Below the pieces are notes generated by a model. The model made no database searches. It saw only the letters and a list, made by a program, of their open reading frames with translations, and was not told where the DNA came from. Shown piece by piece: positions 1-7,382 of a stretch of DNA of 24,276 nucleotides (the stretch's first letter is position 1; every line of letters begins with the position of its first letter). The stretch covers positions 1 to 24,276 of the IMG/VR virus record IMGVR_UViG_3300031857_001341; one strand, 5' to 3'. Made by a program: the position numbers and the translations under genes. The stretch is from a virus.

Positions 1-1
1 A

Positions 2-178
2 TACAATGCAAAAAATAATGCAAACCTTAAAGCACCTGCTCCAAACCCTAAAACAAAAGCTGACGAAGGCCGTAAAAAAAGTTTTTGCGCAAGAATGAGC
101 GGAATGCCTGGTCCTATGAAGGACGAAAAGGGCAGACCAACCCGTAAAGCTGCATCTTTAAAGAACTGGAACTGCTAA
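2..178 (+). CDS. Small basic phage protein, 5' end missing
   Basis: The open frame enters from the left edge (first full codon at base 2) and ends at TAA 176-178, leaving 58 residues. The visible part has a lysine- and alanine-rich lead-in, then a compact C-terminal block with the motifs KSFCARM, GPMKDEKG and SLKNWNC. That block, with one Cys near its start and one as the last residue, resembles small proteins found in many tailed phages, whose function is unknown to me. The strong positive charge suggests nucleic-acid contact or packaging into the virion, but this is inference. The stop overlaps the next start (TAATG), so translation is probably coupled to the two genes that follow. Confidence 0.7.
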   Translation, partial: YNAKNNANLKAPAPNPKTKADEGRKKSFCARMSGMPGPMKDEKGRPTRKAASLKNWNC

Positions 179-345
179 TGGCTACTAAACCCGGACTCTA
201 CGCCAATATTCACGCTAAAAGGGAAAGGATCGAGCGCCAAAAGGCTGCTGGAAAGACTCCTGAGAAGATGCGTAGCCCAGGCACTAAGGGCGCTCCAACT
301 GCCAAGGCCTTTAAGGAATCGGCCAAAACTGCAAAGAAAAAGTAA
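178..345 (+). CDS. Small lysine-rich phage protein (55 aa)
   Basis: The ATG overlaps the stop of the preceding gene (TAATG), and the frame ends in a TAA that again overlaps the next ATG. The product is very basic, starting MATKPGLYANIHAKR and ending in a Lys run, with a middle block KMRSPGTKGAPTAKAF. The KPGLYANIHAKR block is a motif I associate with small phage proteins of unknown role, often found near packaging or structural genes. It has no membrane segment or signal peptide. Chaining with its neighbours and no intergenic space indicate one translationally coupled unit. The similar charge and size of the three neighbours suggests related roles, which I infer only from composition. Confidence 0.72.
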   Translation: MATKPGLYANIHAKRERIERQKAAGKTPEKMRSPGTKGAPTAKAFKESAKTAKKK

Positions 346-488
346 TGCCGCTCATTAAAGACATTGGCAAAAAGGCATTCCAAAAGAATGTCAAAGCTGA
401 GATTGCTGCGGGCAAGCCAGTTAAGCAGGCCGTGGCTATTGCGTACTCAGTTAAGCGTGAGGCTGCAACCAAGAAGAAGAAGAAATAA
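345..488 (+). CDS. Small basic phage protein with KQAVAIAYS motif (47 aa)
   Basis: The start overlaps the stop of the previous gene and the stop overlaps the start of the metalloprotease-like gene, both as TAATG. The product begins MPLIKDIGKKAFQKN and has a central block GKPVKQAVAIAYSVKR, then a Lys tail. The KPxKQAxAIAYS block is very common in tiny proteins of tailed phages. Those proteins are annotated as hypothetical or as domains of unknown function, and no role is established that I know of. The predicted structure is helical and amphipathic with a strong positive charge. It is the third of three such genes in a row, which makes a shared function plausible but unproven. Confidence 0.72.
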   Translation: MPLIKDIGKKAFQKNVKAEIAAGKPVKQAVAIAYSVKREAATKKKKK

Positions 489-2089
489 TGGCCACATTGT
501 CAGATGTTTTGCGTGAAGCAAAATATGCGCCGCGCACAACCTTAGCCCAAACCCAAAAAAATTATGTTATGGGCATTGGCCCAACTGCCATGAAAAACCT
601 TGCTAATCAAAGGGCGGACATAGATGCTGCGTTGGTTATGGGTGATGCGGGGTTACAAATAGGTAACAGAGAGGCGTTTGAGCGCCAAATTTCCGAAGTA
701 CCTAATGTGGCCGGTATGTTTATTGGCCCCAAGTCATCTGCCTGGAATAAACCTGCTTACGAAAAAGCCGTAGAAATGGAAAAGGCTGGGGCGCGACCCT
801 CTGATATTTGGCGCGAAACCATGACTGCCCGCGGCTTAGACAATAAATGGCGGCAAGAGATACCTGATTATGGCGCAGTATTGAATATGGAAAAAATACC
901 AAAAGCGCCTAATGAAATTGATTTAGCAAACAAATTATTATTACAACGAGGATTTATTCCACCAGAAAAGGTTGGTCTTTTAGGTGTGGGAAGTAGTGAA
1001 AATTTAATACCTGCAGCAGCCCAAAAAAAGGCTCTTGAAGATGCTAGATGGGAAATATTAACTAAACCAGCGCAACAAGTTCGTCTAACTTCTGCATTGC
1101 AACATAATGCGCTTGAGGAGGCTTACCCTAATCTTGTTAACAATCTAAGAATTGCGCGTGAGACCCGTAAAGACATACGCGGAGCCTACGACCAAGAAAA
1201 GAAACTGGTTACAACTGGTGGTGCAACCCATATTGGCCAAACCGCAGACGAGCAAGCCAATGCAGCCAGATCAACATTGCTGCATGAAATCCAACACGCT
1301 ATCCAACAGACCGAAAACTGGGGGCGCGGTGGTAGTCCAGAATCTGCCAAACTAATTGCTCAAGCCCAAATTAAGTCTGAACTTGCGCCCTTGGCCACCC
1401 CATTTGCGACTAACCGTAAATATTGGGACGATTACGGCGCAGCTGCTAGGTCAGAATACATGGTCCGGCTTGGTGACATTGCGACCAAAGAAAACATCAA
1501 ACCAAGAACTATTTACAATCTGCAAGATTGGTATGTATACGGTAATGATTACCGGCGTGAGGCTGGTCCACAACCTAAAAAGCCAGGCGCAGCCAGAGAT
1601 GAATGGTTTAGGGGCGCGGCTCAATTTATTCAAGACCGTAAATTTTCATCCGATGCTAAGTATCAAGACCTGCCATATGACAACCTGCGAGACGCGAAAA
1701 ACGCACAAAAACGGGCTATGACCCAGATCAAGAAAACCGATGAGGCTGCGCGTCAGTTTCAAGAATTAGGCGCAAAACAAAAACGATTTGACGAATTGTC
1801 TGATACAGAGGCCTATAGACGGTTGGCCGGTGAGGCCGAGTCAAGATTGACCCAAGCAAGAGAAACGCTCAATATGAATGAGCGCCGAGAAAACTTTCCG
1901 TTTAATGAGCGATATGAAAGAACGACCAATTTAGGTATTAAAACCGTTACAAATCCTTTTGGATTGGATGTTCCAGCCAAAGAAACTGTTGCGTATACCC
2001 AATTTGGTGACCCATTAGCAATGTTTTTAAGTAGTAAACCTACCCAAGACCCATTACAGATGTTTATTGGACTTCCAAAGAGTCGATAA
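488..2089 (+). CDS. Polyvalent-protein-type domain with HEIQH metalloprotease-like motif (533 aa)
   Basis: A 533-residue soluble protein whose ATG overlaps the stop of the tiny gene before it. The key feature is STLLHEIQHAIQ with H266, E267 and H270, a zinc-metallopeptidase-type HExxH motif. The N-terminal part (FIGPKSSAW near residue 79, then WRETMTARGLDNKWRQEI) and the C-terminal part (LSDTEAYRRLAGEAESR) match what I recall of a large polyvalent protein-associated domain. That domain occurs in giant phage and conjugative-element proteins that enter cells with DNA, and in standalone prophage proteins. I see no signal peptide or membrane helix. Possible roles are a virion-borne or maturation protease, or an enzyme acting on host proteins; none is shown. 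A third zinc ligand was not identified. Its 3' end overlaps a minus-strand gene by 26 bases. Confidence 0.8.
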   Translation: MATLSDVLREAKYAPRTTLAQTQKNYVMGIGPTAMKNLANQRADIDAALVMGDAGLQIGNREAFERQISEVPNVAGMFIGPKSSAWNKPAYEKAVEMEKAGARPSDIWRETMTARGLDNKWRQEIPDYGAVLNMEKIPKAPNEIDLANKLLLQRGFIPPEKVGLLGVGSSENLIPAAAQKKALEDARWEILTKPAQQVRLTSALQHNALEEAYPNLVNNLRIARETRKDIRGAYDQEKKLVTTGGATHIGQTADEQANAARSTLLHEIQHAIQQTENWGRGGSPESAKLIAQAQIKSELAPLATPFATNRKYWDDYGAAARSEYMVRLGDIATKENIKPRTIYNLQDWYVYGNDYRREAGPQPKKPGAARDEWFRGAAQFIQDRKFSSDAKYQDLPYDNLRDAKNAQKRAMTQIKKTDEAARQFQELGAKQKRFDELSDTEAYRRLAGEAESRLTQARETLNMNERRENFPFNERYERTTNLGIKTVTNPFGLDVPAKETVAYTQFGDPLAMFLSSKPTQDPLQMFIGLPKSR

Positions 2090-2225
2090 CCTCACCAGTT
2101 TTGGCCATGATTAGGTCTATCGTGCGATTAAGAACCGCTAATTGTTGCTCACCAGTAAGCATTTCAAAGTTTAAGGAATAAACAATAGTTTGCTCACCTG
2201 ATAGATAAAGATACATATCGTTCAT
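2064..2225 (-). CDS. Hypothetical small protein, last gene of minus-strand cassette (53 aa)
   Basis: It reads leftward from ATG at 2225-2223 to TAA at 2066-2064. The ATG overlaps the TGA of the gene before it in an ATGA arrangement, which argues for real, coupled translation. The product begins MNDMYLYLSGEQTIVYSL, contains LTGEQQLAVLNRTIDLI and is mildly acidic, with no membrane segment or recognised motif. The second half looks like an amphipathic helix. Its 3' end overlaps the C-terminal codons of the metalloprotease-like gene on the other strand by 26 bases, so the transcripts are convergent. Function unknown. Too short to have been called by a 60-residue cutoff. Confidence 0.6.
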   Translation of the reverse strand: MNDMYLYLSGEQTIVYSLNFEMLTGEQQLAVLNRTIDLIMAKTGEVIDSLEVQ

Positions 2226-2386
2226 AAATGCCTTTCTTTAAGTAACTTTTCAATATAGTCAAACGCATCCTTATGTTTTTGCTCTAAAGCCACTATTCGG
2301 TCAGATTGTTGGCGCAGCATTGCAGCCACATCCTTAAACAACTGGCCAAACTTATCCAGATCATCTGCCATCTCATTTGCGCTCAT
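2222..2386 (-). CDS. Hypothetical helical protein, middle gene of minus-strand cassette (54 aa)
   Basis: It reads leftward from ATG at 2386 to TGA at 2224-2222. A purine-rich GAAAGGG lies upstream as a possible ribosome site, inside the end of the preceding tiny gene. The product begins MSANEMADDLDKFGQLF and continues with DVAAMLRQQSDRIVALEQ. It is highly charged and almost entirely helical in appearance, with heptad-like spacing of Leu, Ile and Phe that suggests a short coiled coil or helical hairpin. No DNA-binding motif is evident. The 4-base overlap with the downstream gene supports it as part of an operon. Function unknown; a small regulator or an inhibitor of a host protein would fit its size, but that is speculation. 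Confidence 0.65.
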   Translation of the reverse strand: MSANEMADDLDKFGQLFKDVAAMLRQQSDRIVALEQKHKDAFDYIEKLLKERHL

Positions 2387-2453
2387 CTTGGCCCTTTCTC
2401 AAAGCAATGTGTTTTTGTAGGATATGCCAGAACTCCGATTTGATTATTTCCAT
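2373..2453 (-). CDS. Micro-protein, first gene of minus-strand cassette (26 aa)
   Basis: A 26-codon frame reading leftward from ATG 2453-2451 to TGA 2375-2373. It is preceded by GGAGGAG at 2462-2456 on the minus strand, among the strongest Shine-Dalgarno sequences in the window, a few bases before the ATG. The product begins MEIIKSEFWHILQKHIALR and is a single amphipathic basic helix. Its last 14 bases overlap the start of the next gene. It could be a true micro-protein or a leader peptide that loads ribosomes for the next gene. The strong ribosome site is the main evidence; composition alone would not justify the call. Confidence 0.45.
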   Translation of the reverse strand: MEIIKSEFWHILQKHIALRKGQDERK

Positions 2454-2455
2454 AA

Positions 2456-2462
2456 CTCCTCC
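2456..2462 (-). promoter_or_regulatory. Strong ribosome binding site GGAGGAG for minus-strand cassette
   Basis: The plus strand reads CTCCTCC at these positions, giving GGAGGAG on the minus strand just upstream of the ATG at 2453. It decides the start of the 26-codon frame and is the main reason to believe leftward transcription through this region. Confidence 0.55.
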
Positions 2463-2468
2463 ATTAGA

Positions 2469-2481
2469 GTAAACAGTTTAC
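2469..2481. promoter_or_regulatory. Perfect 13-bp palindrome, candidate operator
   Basis: GTAAAC-A-GTTTAC is a perfect inverted repeat with 6-base arms around one central base. It lies in the short space between the minus-strand cassette and the terminase genes, 16-28 bases upstream of the leftward ATG at 2453. Without a longer stem or T-run it is not a terminator, so a dimeric repressor or activator site is the natural reading. A TATAGT box on the minus strand (2487-2482) abuts it and would place a leftward start inside the palindrome. The same bases read TATAAG (2484-2489) on the plus strand. Neither box has a convincing -35 partner. Confidence 0.4.
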
Positions 2482-2556
2482 ACTATAAGATTAACACAAA
2501 CAACAAGAAACGATTTATTATTATGTAACTGGAACTTATTGATTGAGTTAATCACT
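2482..2556. promoter_or_regulatory. Divergent intergenic region, AT-rich, possible promoters
   Basis: This roughly 75-base AT-rich stretch separates the leftward cassette from the small terminase gene. It contains TATAGT on the minus strand and TATAAG and TATTAT boxes on the plus strand, but no good -35 match at 16-18 bases from any of them. A rightward late promoter using a phage-encoded activator, or readthrough from the left, could therefore serve the terminase genes. I see no hairpin. Promoter presence is inferred from the divergent gene layout and is weakly supported by sequence. Confidence 0.3.
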
Positions 2557-2826
2557 ATGGCCGCACCGATAGGAAATTCTAATGCCGTGAAAGGCAAGAT
2601 GTTTTATGACAAGCTGAGAAAGGTTCTAACTCAAGAACCTCAAAAGCTGGAAAACATTGTTAAGCAGCTCGTTACGCAAGCTGAACAAGGCGAGGCCTGG
2701 GCTGTGAAAGAGGTCATTGACCGGTTGGATGGTAAGGCCGTTCAAACAAACCAAGTAGAAAACGCCGATGGAACTCCGCTTTTATCTGGTATTCAGGTCA
2801 TGTTTGTAAAACCACAAGATGCTTGA
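2557..2826 (+). CDS. Probable terminase small subunit (89 aa)
   Basis: A short protein directly upstream of and overlapping the large terminase gene by 8 bases, the classic position for the DNA-recognition subunit of the packaging motor. It begins MAAPIGNSNAVKGKMFYD. The APxGNxNAxKG opening is common in phage small terminases and packaging-associated DNA-binding proteins, and helical segments follow (LRKVLTQEPQKLENIVKQL). I start it at ATG 2557 rather than an upstream in-frame TTG at 2539, because homologous proteins begin at this APIGN block. At 89 residues it is shorter than many small terminases, so only the N-terminal DNA-binding and oligomer helices may be present. The C-terminus ends in the short beta-like stretch SGIQVMFVKP. 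Confidence 0.65.
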   Translation: MAAPIGNSNAVKGKMFYDKLRKVLTQEPQKLENIVKQLVTQAEQGEAWAVKEVIDRLDGKAVQTNQVENADGTPLLSGIQVMFVKPQDA

Positions 2827-4099
2827 GACTTTAGATAAAGCAGTAGCCAACGCAGAATTCCCCGTAAAACTGGCTTTTTTGTTTGAGCCAAAGAGATACA
2901 AGATTCTTTATGGTGGGCGCGGTGGCGCTAAGTCTTGGGGAGTTGCCAGAGCGTTACTTATTAAGGCAGCAAAAGACCCTATTCGCATTCTTTGCGCCCG
3001 TGAGTTTCAGGTCTCTATTAAAGATTCTGTACACAAATTACTGACAGACCAGATTGACAGTCTTGGATTAGAGTCGTTTTACGAGGTCACCCAGACCAGT
3101 ATTCGGGGTAAGAATGGCTCAGAGTTCTTCTTTATTGGCCTTAAAAACAATATTACCAATGTCAAATCCTTTGAGGGCGTAGACATTTGTTGGGTTGAGG
3201 AGGCCCAGACTGTTTCTAAAACAAGCTGGAATGTCCTAATCCCGACCATTCGTAAGGACAACTCCGAGATATGGATTACTTTTAACCCGGAACTAGAAAC
3301 TGATGACACATATCAGCGGTTTGTACTCGCGCCCCCAACCAACGCGATAGTCCAAAAAATTACCTGGCGCGATAACCCTTGGTTTCCTATGACCTTGCGG
3401 GAGGAAAAAGATAACCTCCAAATGCGGGACACAGAGGCTTACAACACTGTCTGGGAAGGCCTATGCCGTAAGACCGTAGACGGAGCGGTATTTGCCAATG
3501 AGATAACCCGTGCTGACCTGGAGGAGCGCATTACCCGCGTACCTTATGACCCAATCAAACCGGTTCATGCGGTTTTTGACCTCGGTTGGTCGGATAATAC
3601 GGCCATTTGGTTTGTTCAATTTATAGGCTTTGAGATCAGATTGGTCCGATACATGGAGGACAGTCAAAAGACCATGTCCTATTACATGGCCGAGATGCAG
3701 AAGTTCGGCTATCACTATGACACCATTTGGCTACCGCATGATGCTGAGAACTCAACTCTGGCAGCTGCTGGGCGCTCGATTGCCGATATTGTCAGGGCAG
3801 CAGGTTACAAGGTGCAGATTGTGCCAAGAACTCCAACTGCGGACTCCATCAATGCAGCCAGAACAATATTCAACAAGTGTTATTTTGATAGAGAAAATTG
3901 CCATCAAGGATTACAATGTTTAAGACATTACCGATATGATGTGGACCCAGATACCAAGCAATTCAGTAAAACGCCGCTGCACGACATTTATTCCCACGGT
4001 GCCGATGCGTTTAAATATCTTGGATTAGTGGTGAATGAGCCCCGTAAATCGGTAACAAAACAAGCCGTGCGACAGCCGGCTGGATCATGGATGGGATGA
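2819..4099 (+). CDS. terL: Terminase large subunit (ATPase and nuclease)
   Basis: The packaging motor that cuts concatemeric DNA and pumps it through the portal using ATP. The 426 residues show both expected domains. The N-terminal ATPase has Walker A GGRGGAKS at 32-39 and Walker B ICWVEEA at 123-129, with the coupling glutamates at 127-128. The C-terminal RNase H-like nuclease has acidic residues in VFDLGWSDN (D254), LPHDAEN (D308) and HDIYSHGADAF (D389 and D396). The layout and motifs fit the PBSX/Terminase_3-like group. Length is typical and no catalytic residue appears lost. It overlaps the small subunit gene by 8 bases and is followed at once by portal. Confidence 0.95.
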   Translation: MLETLDKAVANAEFPVKLAFLFEPKRYKILYGGRGGAKSWGVARALLIKAAKDPIRILCAREFQVSIKDSVHKLLTDQIDSLGLESFYEVTQTSIRGKNGSEFFFIGLKNNITNVKSFEGVDICWVEEAQTVSKTSWNVLIPTIRKDNSEIWITFNPELETDDTYQRFVLAPPTNAIVQKITWRDNPWFPMTLREEKDNLQMRDTEAYNTVWEGLCRKTVDGAVFANEITRADLEERITRVPYDPIKPVHAVFDLGWSDNTAIWFVQFIGFEIRLVRYMEDSQKTMSYYMAEMQKFGYHYDTIWLPHDAENSTLAAAGRSIADIVRAAGYKVQIVPRTPTADSINAARTIFNKCYFDRENCHQGLQCLRHYRYDVDPDTKQFSKTPLHDIYSHGADAFKYLGLVVNEPRKSVTKQAVRQPAGSWMG

Positions 4100-4101
4100 T
4101 T

Positions 4102-6348
4102 ATGGCAAACGACCAGCGTATACAAGACGCACAAAAATTCTTGAGATTCGCCAATGATGCGGACTCTTACAATCGCCAGGATGCCCTGGATGACCTTAAG
4201 TTCTCATCTGGTGATCAATGGCCAGTTGAGGTGCAGAACTCTCGAAACCTTGAGGCAAGACCCTGCTTAACGATTAACAAACTGGATGGCTTTATCCGCC
4301 AGGTCTGTAACCAGCAGCGCCAAGCCAGACCCCGCATGAAAGCGCACTCGATGAACTCGGCTGCCAACGCTAAAGTAGCGGACATCTTGACGGGCATTTT
4401 TAAGCATATTGAGGTCAATTCGGACGCAGATACCGCCTACGATACGGCCTTTGAGTTTGCCGTACGCATGGGTTGGGGTTATTGGCGGGTTCTTACCGAC
4501 TACACACGGGCAGACTCGTTTGACCAAGAAATCTACATTAAACCCATTGCCAACCCTTTTACTGTTTACTATGACCCTAACAGTCAGATGCCAGACGGCT
4601 CAGATGCCGAATGCTGCCTGATTACTGAGGTAATGAGCAAGAAAGAATTTAAGGCCCAATACCCTAACGCAGACGATGGCGGCAACTTTAATATGCGTGG
4701 TACTGGCGATGCGGACGCTGATTGGATTATGAAAGATGACATTCGCATAGCTGAGTGGTGGTATACCGAGCGCAAAAAGACCAAATTGCTCATGCTCTCA
4801 GACGGTACGCAAGTCTATAAAGAGGACGCACCCAGCGATGACATGATGATGGCAGCCGGTATTGAGGTGGTTGCCGAGCGTGAAACCATGCGCAAAACCA
4901 TCAAATGGGCCAAGCTAACCGGCTTACAAATCCTTGAGGAATCTACTTGGATTGGTAAGTACATCCCCATTATTCCCGTCTACGGCCAGCAACTGGTGGT
5001 TGACGATAAGCGCAAGAAGTACGGCATTGTGCGTATGGCTAAAGACCCGCAGCGGATGTACAACTACTGGCGTACTGCCTTAACTGAGTCGGTTGCTCTC
5101 GCGCCCAAGGCTAAATGGCTATTGGCAGAAGGACAAGACGAAGGCCATGAGAATGAATGGAACTTGGCTAACATCAAAGCCACGCCAGTATTGCGTTACA
5201 AGCAAAAAGACATTGAGGGACAACCCGCGCCGCAGCCAACCAGACTGCAACCAGAGCCACCAGCTGCCGGAATCGTTGAAGCCACAAGCGCTATCAACAA
5301 TGACCTGCAGACCGTAGTAGGGATATTTGACCCAAATATGATGGCCCAAGGCAATATGTCTGGTAAGGCTATTCGCGGTCAGCAGATGCAGATTGATATG
5401 TCGAACTTCCATTACTACGACAATCTGACCCGTTCCCTCAAGCAAACTGGGCGCGTAATCCTAGATTTAATCCCCAAGATTTACGATAAAGAGCGGGTCA
5501 TGCGGATTATTGGCTACGATAACCAGCCCGAAATGGTAACGATTAACCAGCGCGCCGTGGATGAAAGCGGTACAGAAAAGATACTTAACGATGTAACTGT
5601 GGGCGAATACGATGTTTACATGGATACAGGCCCAGGCTACCAAAGCAAGCGCCAAGAGGCAGTCGAGTCTATGGTCCCGCTCTTGCAGGCTAACCCTGAA
5701 CTATTCCAAGCTGCGGGTGATTTAGTGTTCCGCAACATGGACTTCCCAGGCGCAGATGTTATTGCTGACCGCCTAGCTGCTATGAACCCATTGGCTAAGA
5801 TTGACGAGAAATCGGATATTCCGCCACAGGTCCAAATGCAGTTGATGGCCAGCCAAAAGATGGTTGCCGATATGCAACAACAGATTGCGGCCTTGACCTT
5901 GAACCTGCAACACCAAACCGATGTGCAGCGTATGAAAGAAGAAGGCCAGACCAAGCGCAAACTCATGGATGTTACCTCTAGGGCGTACAACACCGAGACC
6001 ATTAATGAGGCTAAAGTCAATCAAACCAACATGAAAGCAGTAACCGACCAAAACCGGACCGAGTTAGATGCTATTACCAAACTGTTACTAAAGGGCATGG
6101 ACTCACGCGCTTTGCAGCAAGAAATGGCCCGCAGAGATGCGGAACAAGGCCAAGTTGCCTCGTTTGCTGAGAGCGAAGTAAATATGAATGAGTCACCATT
6201 TTTGCGTGAAGAAATGGCGATTGCCCAGCAACCTATGGTGAACCCTGGAATAGATGATCAAATGGCAGCGCAGTTTGCAGCACAAGAAATGCAACCGCAG
6301 CCGTTAGAGCAACCTGCAATCCCTGGCGTACCAATGGGGCCTCGTTGA
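4102..6348 (+). CDS. Portal protein, P22 gp1 family
   Basis: The dodecameric ring at the capsid vertex through which DNA enters and leaves. From ATG 4102 the product is 748 residues, close to P22 gp1 (about 725). The N-terminal part has the family-typical stretch LEARPCLTINKLDGFIRQ then VCNQQRQARP (50-77), and the middle part contains AINNDLQTVVGIF then SGKAIRGQQMQID. The C-terminal third is long, helical and rich in Gln, Met and Ala, like the P22 barrel domain. I prefer ATG 4102 (MANDQRIQD) over ATG 4087, because it lies just past the terL stop and follows GGGAT; the upstream start adds only MDGMI. The gene position between terL and scaffold matches P22. Confidence 0.93.
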   Translation: MANDQRIQDAQKFLRFANDADSYNRQDALDDLKFSSGDQWPVEVQNSRNLEARPCLTINKLDGFIRQVCNQQRQARPRMKAHSMNSAANAKVADILTGIFKHIEVNSDADTAYDTAFEFAVRMGWGYWRVLTDYTRADSFDQEIYIKPIANPFTVYYDPNSQMPDGSDAECCLITEVMSKKEFKAQYPNADDGGNFNMRGTGDADADWIMKDDIRIAEWWYTERKKTKLLMLSDGTQVYKEDAPSDDMMMAAGIEVVAERETMRKTIKWAKLTGLQILEESTWIGKYIPIIPVYGQQLVVDDKRKKYGIVRMAKDPQRMYNYWRTALTESVALAPKAKWLLAEGQDEGHENEWNLANIKATPVLRYKQKDIEGQPAPQPTRLQPEPPAAGIVEATSAINNDLQTVVGIFDPNMMAQGNMSGKAIRGQQMQIDMSNFHYYDNLTRSLKQTGRVILDLIPKIYDKERVMRIIGYDNQPEMVTINQRAVDESGTEKILNDVTVGEYDVYMDTGPGYQSKRQEAVESMVPLLQANPELFQAAGDLVFRNMDFPGADVIADRLAAMNPLAKIDEKSDIPPQVQMQLMASQKMVADMQQQIAALTLNLQHQTDVQRMKEEGQTKRKLMDVTSRAYNTETINEAKVNQTNMKAVTDQNRTELDAITKLLLKGMDSRALQQEMARRDAEQGQVASFAESEVNMNESPFLREEMAIAQQPMVNPGIDDQMAAQFAAQEMQPQPLEQPAIPGVPMGPR

Positions 6349-6385
6349 CAACTATCGAAAAACAGTTTCTAATAGATTTAACCTA

Positions 6386-6408
6386 CCGATGGGTTCATCG
6401 GGTTTATT
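6386..6408 (+). terminator. Hairpin after portal, weak terminator or processing site
   Basis: CCGATG (6386-6391), loop GGTT, CATCGG (6396-6401), followed by GTTTATT. The 6-bp perfect stem can be lengthened by AAC/GTT across a small bulge. It lies in the 74-base gap between the portal stop and the scaffold ATG, the largest plus-strand gap within the head genes. The T-run is broken and short, so termination would be partial at best; mRNA end formation or stabilisation is the alternative. Confidence 0.45.
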
Positions 6409-6422
6409 CTTGGAGTTAATCC

Positions 6423-7349
6423 ATGTCCGATGCAGAAGTAGTGCAGGAACCAGCAAGGAAACAAGCTGCGAACCTGGTAACAAATGAGAATTTAGCTGAG
6501 TTTAATGCACAAAAACTTGGTTTAGCCACTCAGGAAACTCCAACTGAGGCCGCAGAAGCGGAGCCGGTTGTTGAGCAAGAGCGGAGTGAACCAGAGGCAG
6601 AAACAGAGGCTGCTGCAGGTGAAAAGAAGCACAACCCGAAACTTGAGAAGCGGTTTTCAGAACTGACCAAGCAGCGCGAAGCGGCCCGCCAAGAAGCGGA
6701 TCGTGAGCGTACGGCTCGTGAGGCTCTTGAGGCGCGATTGAGGGACATGGAAGCTAAGGCTAATCCGCCAAAATCGGAAGAACCAGACCCTAAACCAGAC
6801 CCATCGCAATTTAATGATGCCCTAGAGTATGCTGAGGCTCTGGCCGAGTGGACTACTGATCGAAAGATGCGGGAGCGGGATCAAGCAGAACTTGCTCGTA
6901 AAGTTGAGGCGGAACAGTCGCGGATGCGACAGAAGTTCCAAGAACGACTAGATAATGCGAAACAAGATTTGCCGGATTATGAGGAAATGATTGCGTCAAG
7001 CGATGTCTCGGTGTCACAACCGGTCACCGATGCAATTATTGAGAGTGATGTAGGCCCACAAATCCTATATTACTTAGCCGAAAATCCAGAGTTCGCTCGT
7101 GATTTGGCGGATAAATCCATCACTTCACAACTCCGTGCCATCGGGCGTTTAGAGGCTAAATTTGAGAAATCAGAGCCAACTAAACCGAGCGTAAGAGAAC
7201 CTGTTGCGAAGAAGTCAAATGCTCCGGCACCGATTAACCCATTGAAAGCCGGTGGTAATCCTAGTGATATTGCTTTGGATTCCGACCGTAAGTTTCATGG
7301 CACCTACCAGCAATGGAAAGCTGCAAGGGCCTCTGGGAAGATTAGATGA
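6423..7349 (+). CDS. Scaffolding protein (P22 gp8-like by position and composition)
   Basis: An internal assembly protein that shapes the procapsid and leaves before DNA fills it. At 308 residues it is very close to P22 gp8 (about 303), and it sits between portal and coat exactly as gene 8 does. The first 75 residues are acidic and Glu/Ala-rich. Residues about 76-125 form a charged helix or coiled coil (KRFSELTKQREAARQEADR), and a central EYAEALAEW region follows. The C-terminus (KFHGTYQQWKAARASGKIR) is short and basic, like the coat-binding tail of P22 scaffold. TGGAG precedes the ATG. Sequence identity to gp8 itself is not obvious to me, so the call rests on length, charge pattern and synteny. 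Confidence 0.85.
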   Translation: MSDAEVVQEPARKQAANLVTNENLAEFNAQKLGLATQETPTEAAEAEPVVEQERSEPEAETEAAAGEKKHNPKLEKRFSELTKQREAARQEADRERTAREALEARLRDMEAKANPPKSEEPDPKPDPSQFNDALEYAEALAEWTTDRKMRERDQAELARKVEAEQSRMRQKFQERLDNAKQDLPDYEEMIASSDVSVSQPVTDAIIESDVGPQILYYLAENPEFARDLADKSITSQLRAIGRLEAKFEKSEPTKPSVREPVAKKSNAPAPINPLKAGGNPSDIALDSDRKFHGTYQQWKAARASGKIR

Positions 7350-7382
7350 CGGATAACTTTAAAATTAATTTGGAGAATTATC

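Noticed and set aside
1356-1721. A 121-codon plus-strand frame inside the metalloprotease-like gene
   Set aside because: Out-of-frame shadow without homologous motifs; the 533-residue frame carries the HEIQH motif and the conserved flanking blocks.
2539-2556. Longer terS from TTG 2539
   Set aside because: No ribosome site precedes it and the family-typical APIGN opening begins at ATG 2557.
4087-4101. Longer portal from ATG 4087
   Set aside because: It would add only five residues and overlap terL; ATG 4102 fits better, although this is not certain.
5119-5445. A 108-codon minus-strand frame inside portal
   Set aside because: Fully inside the portal gene, with no ribosome site or recognisable motif noted.
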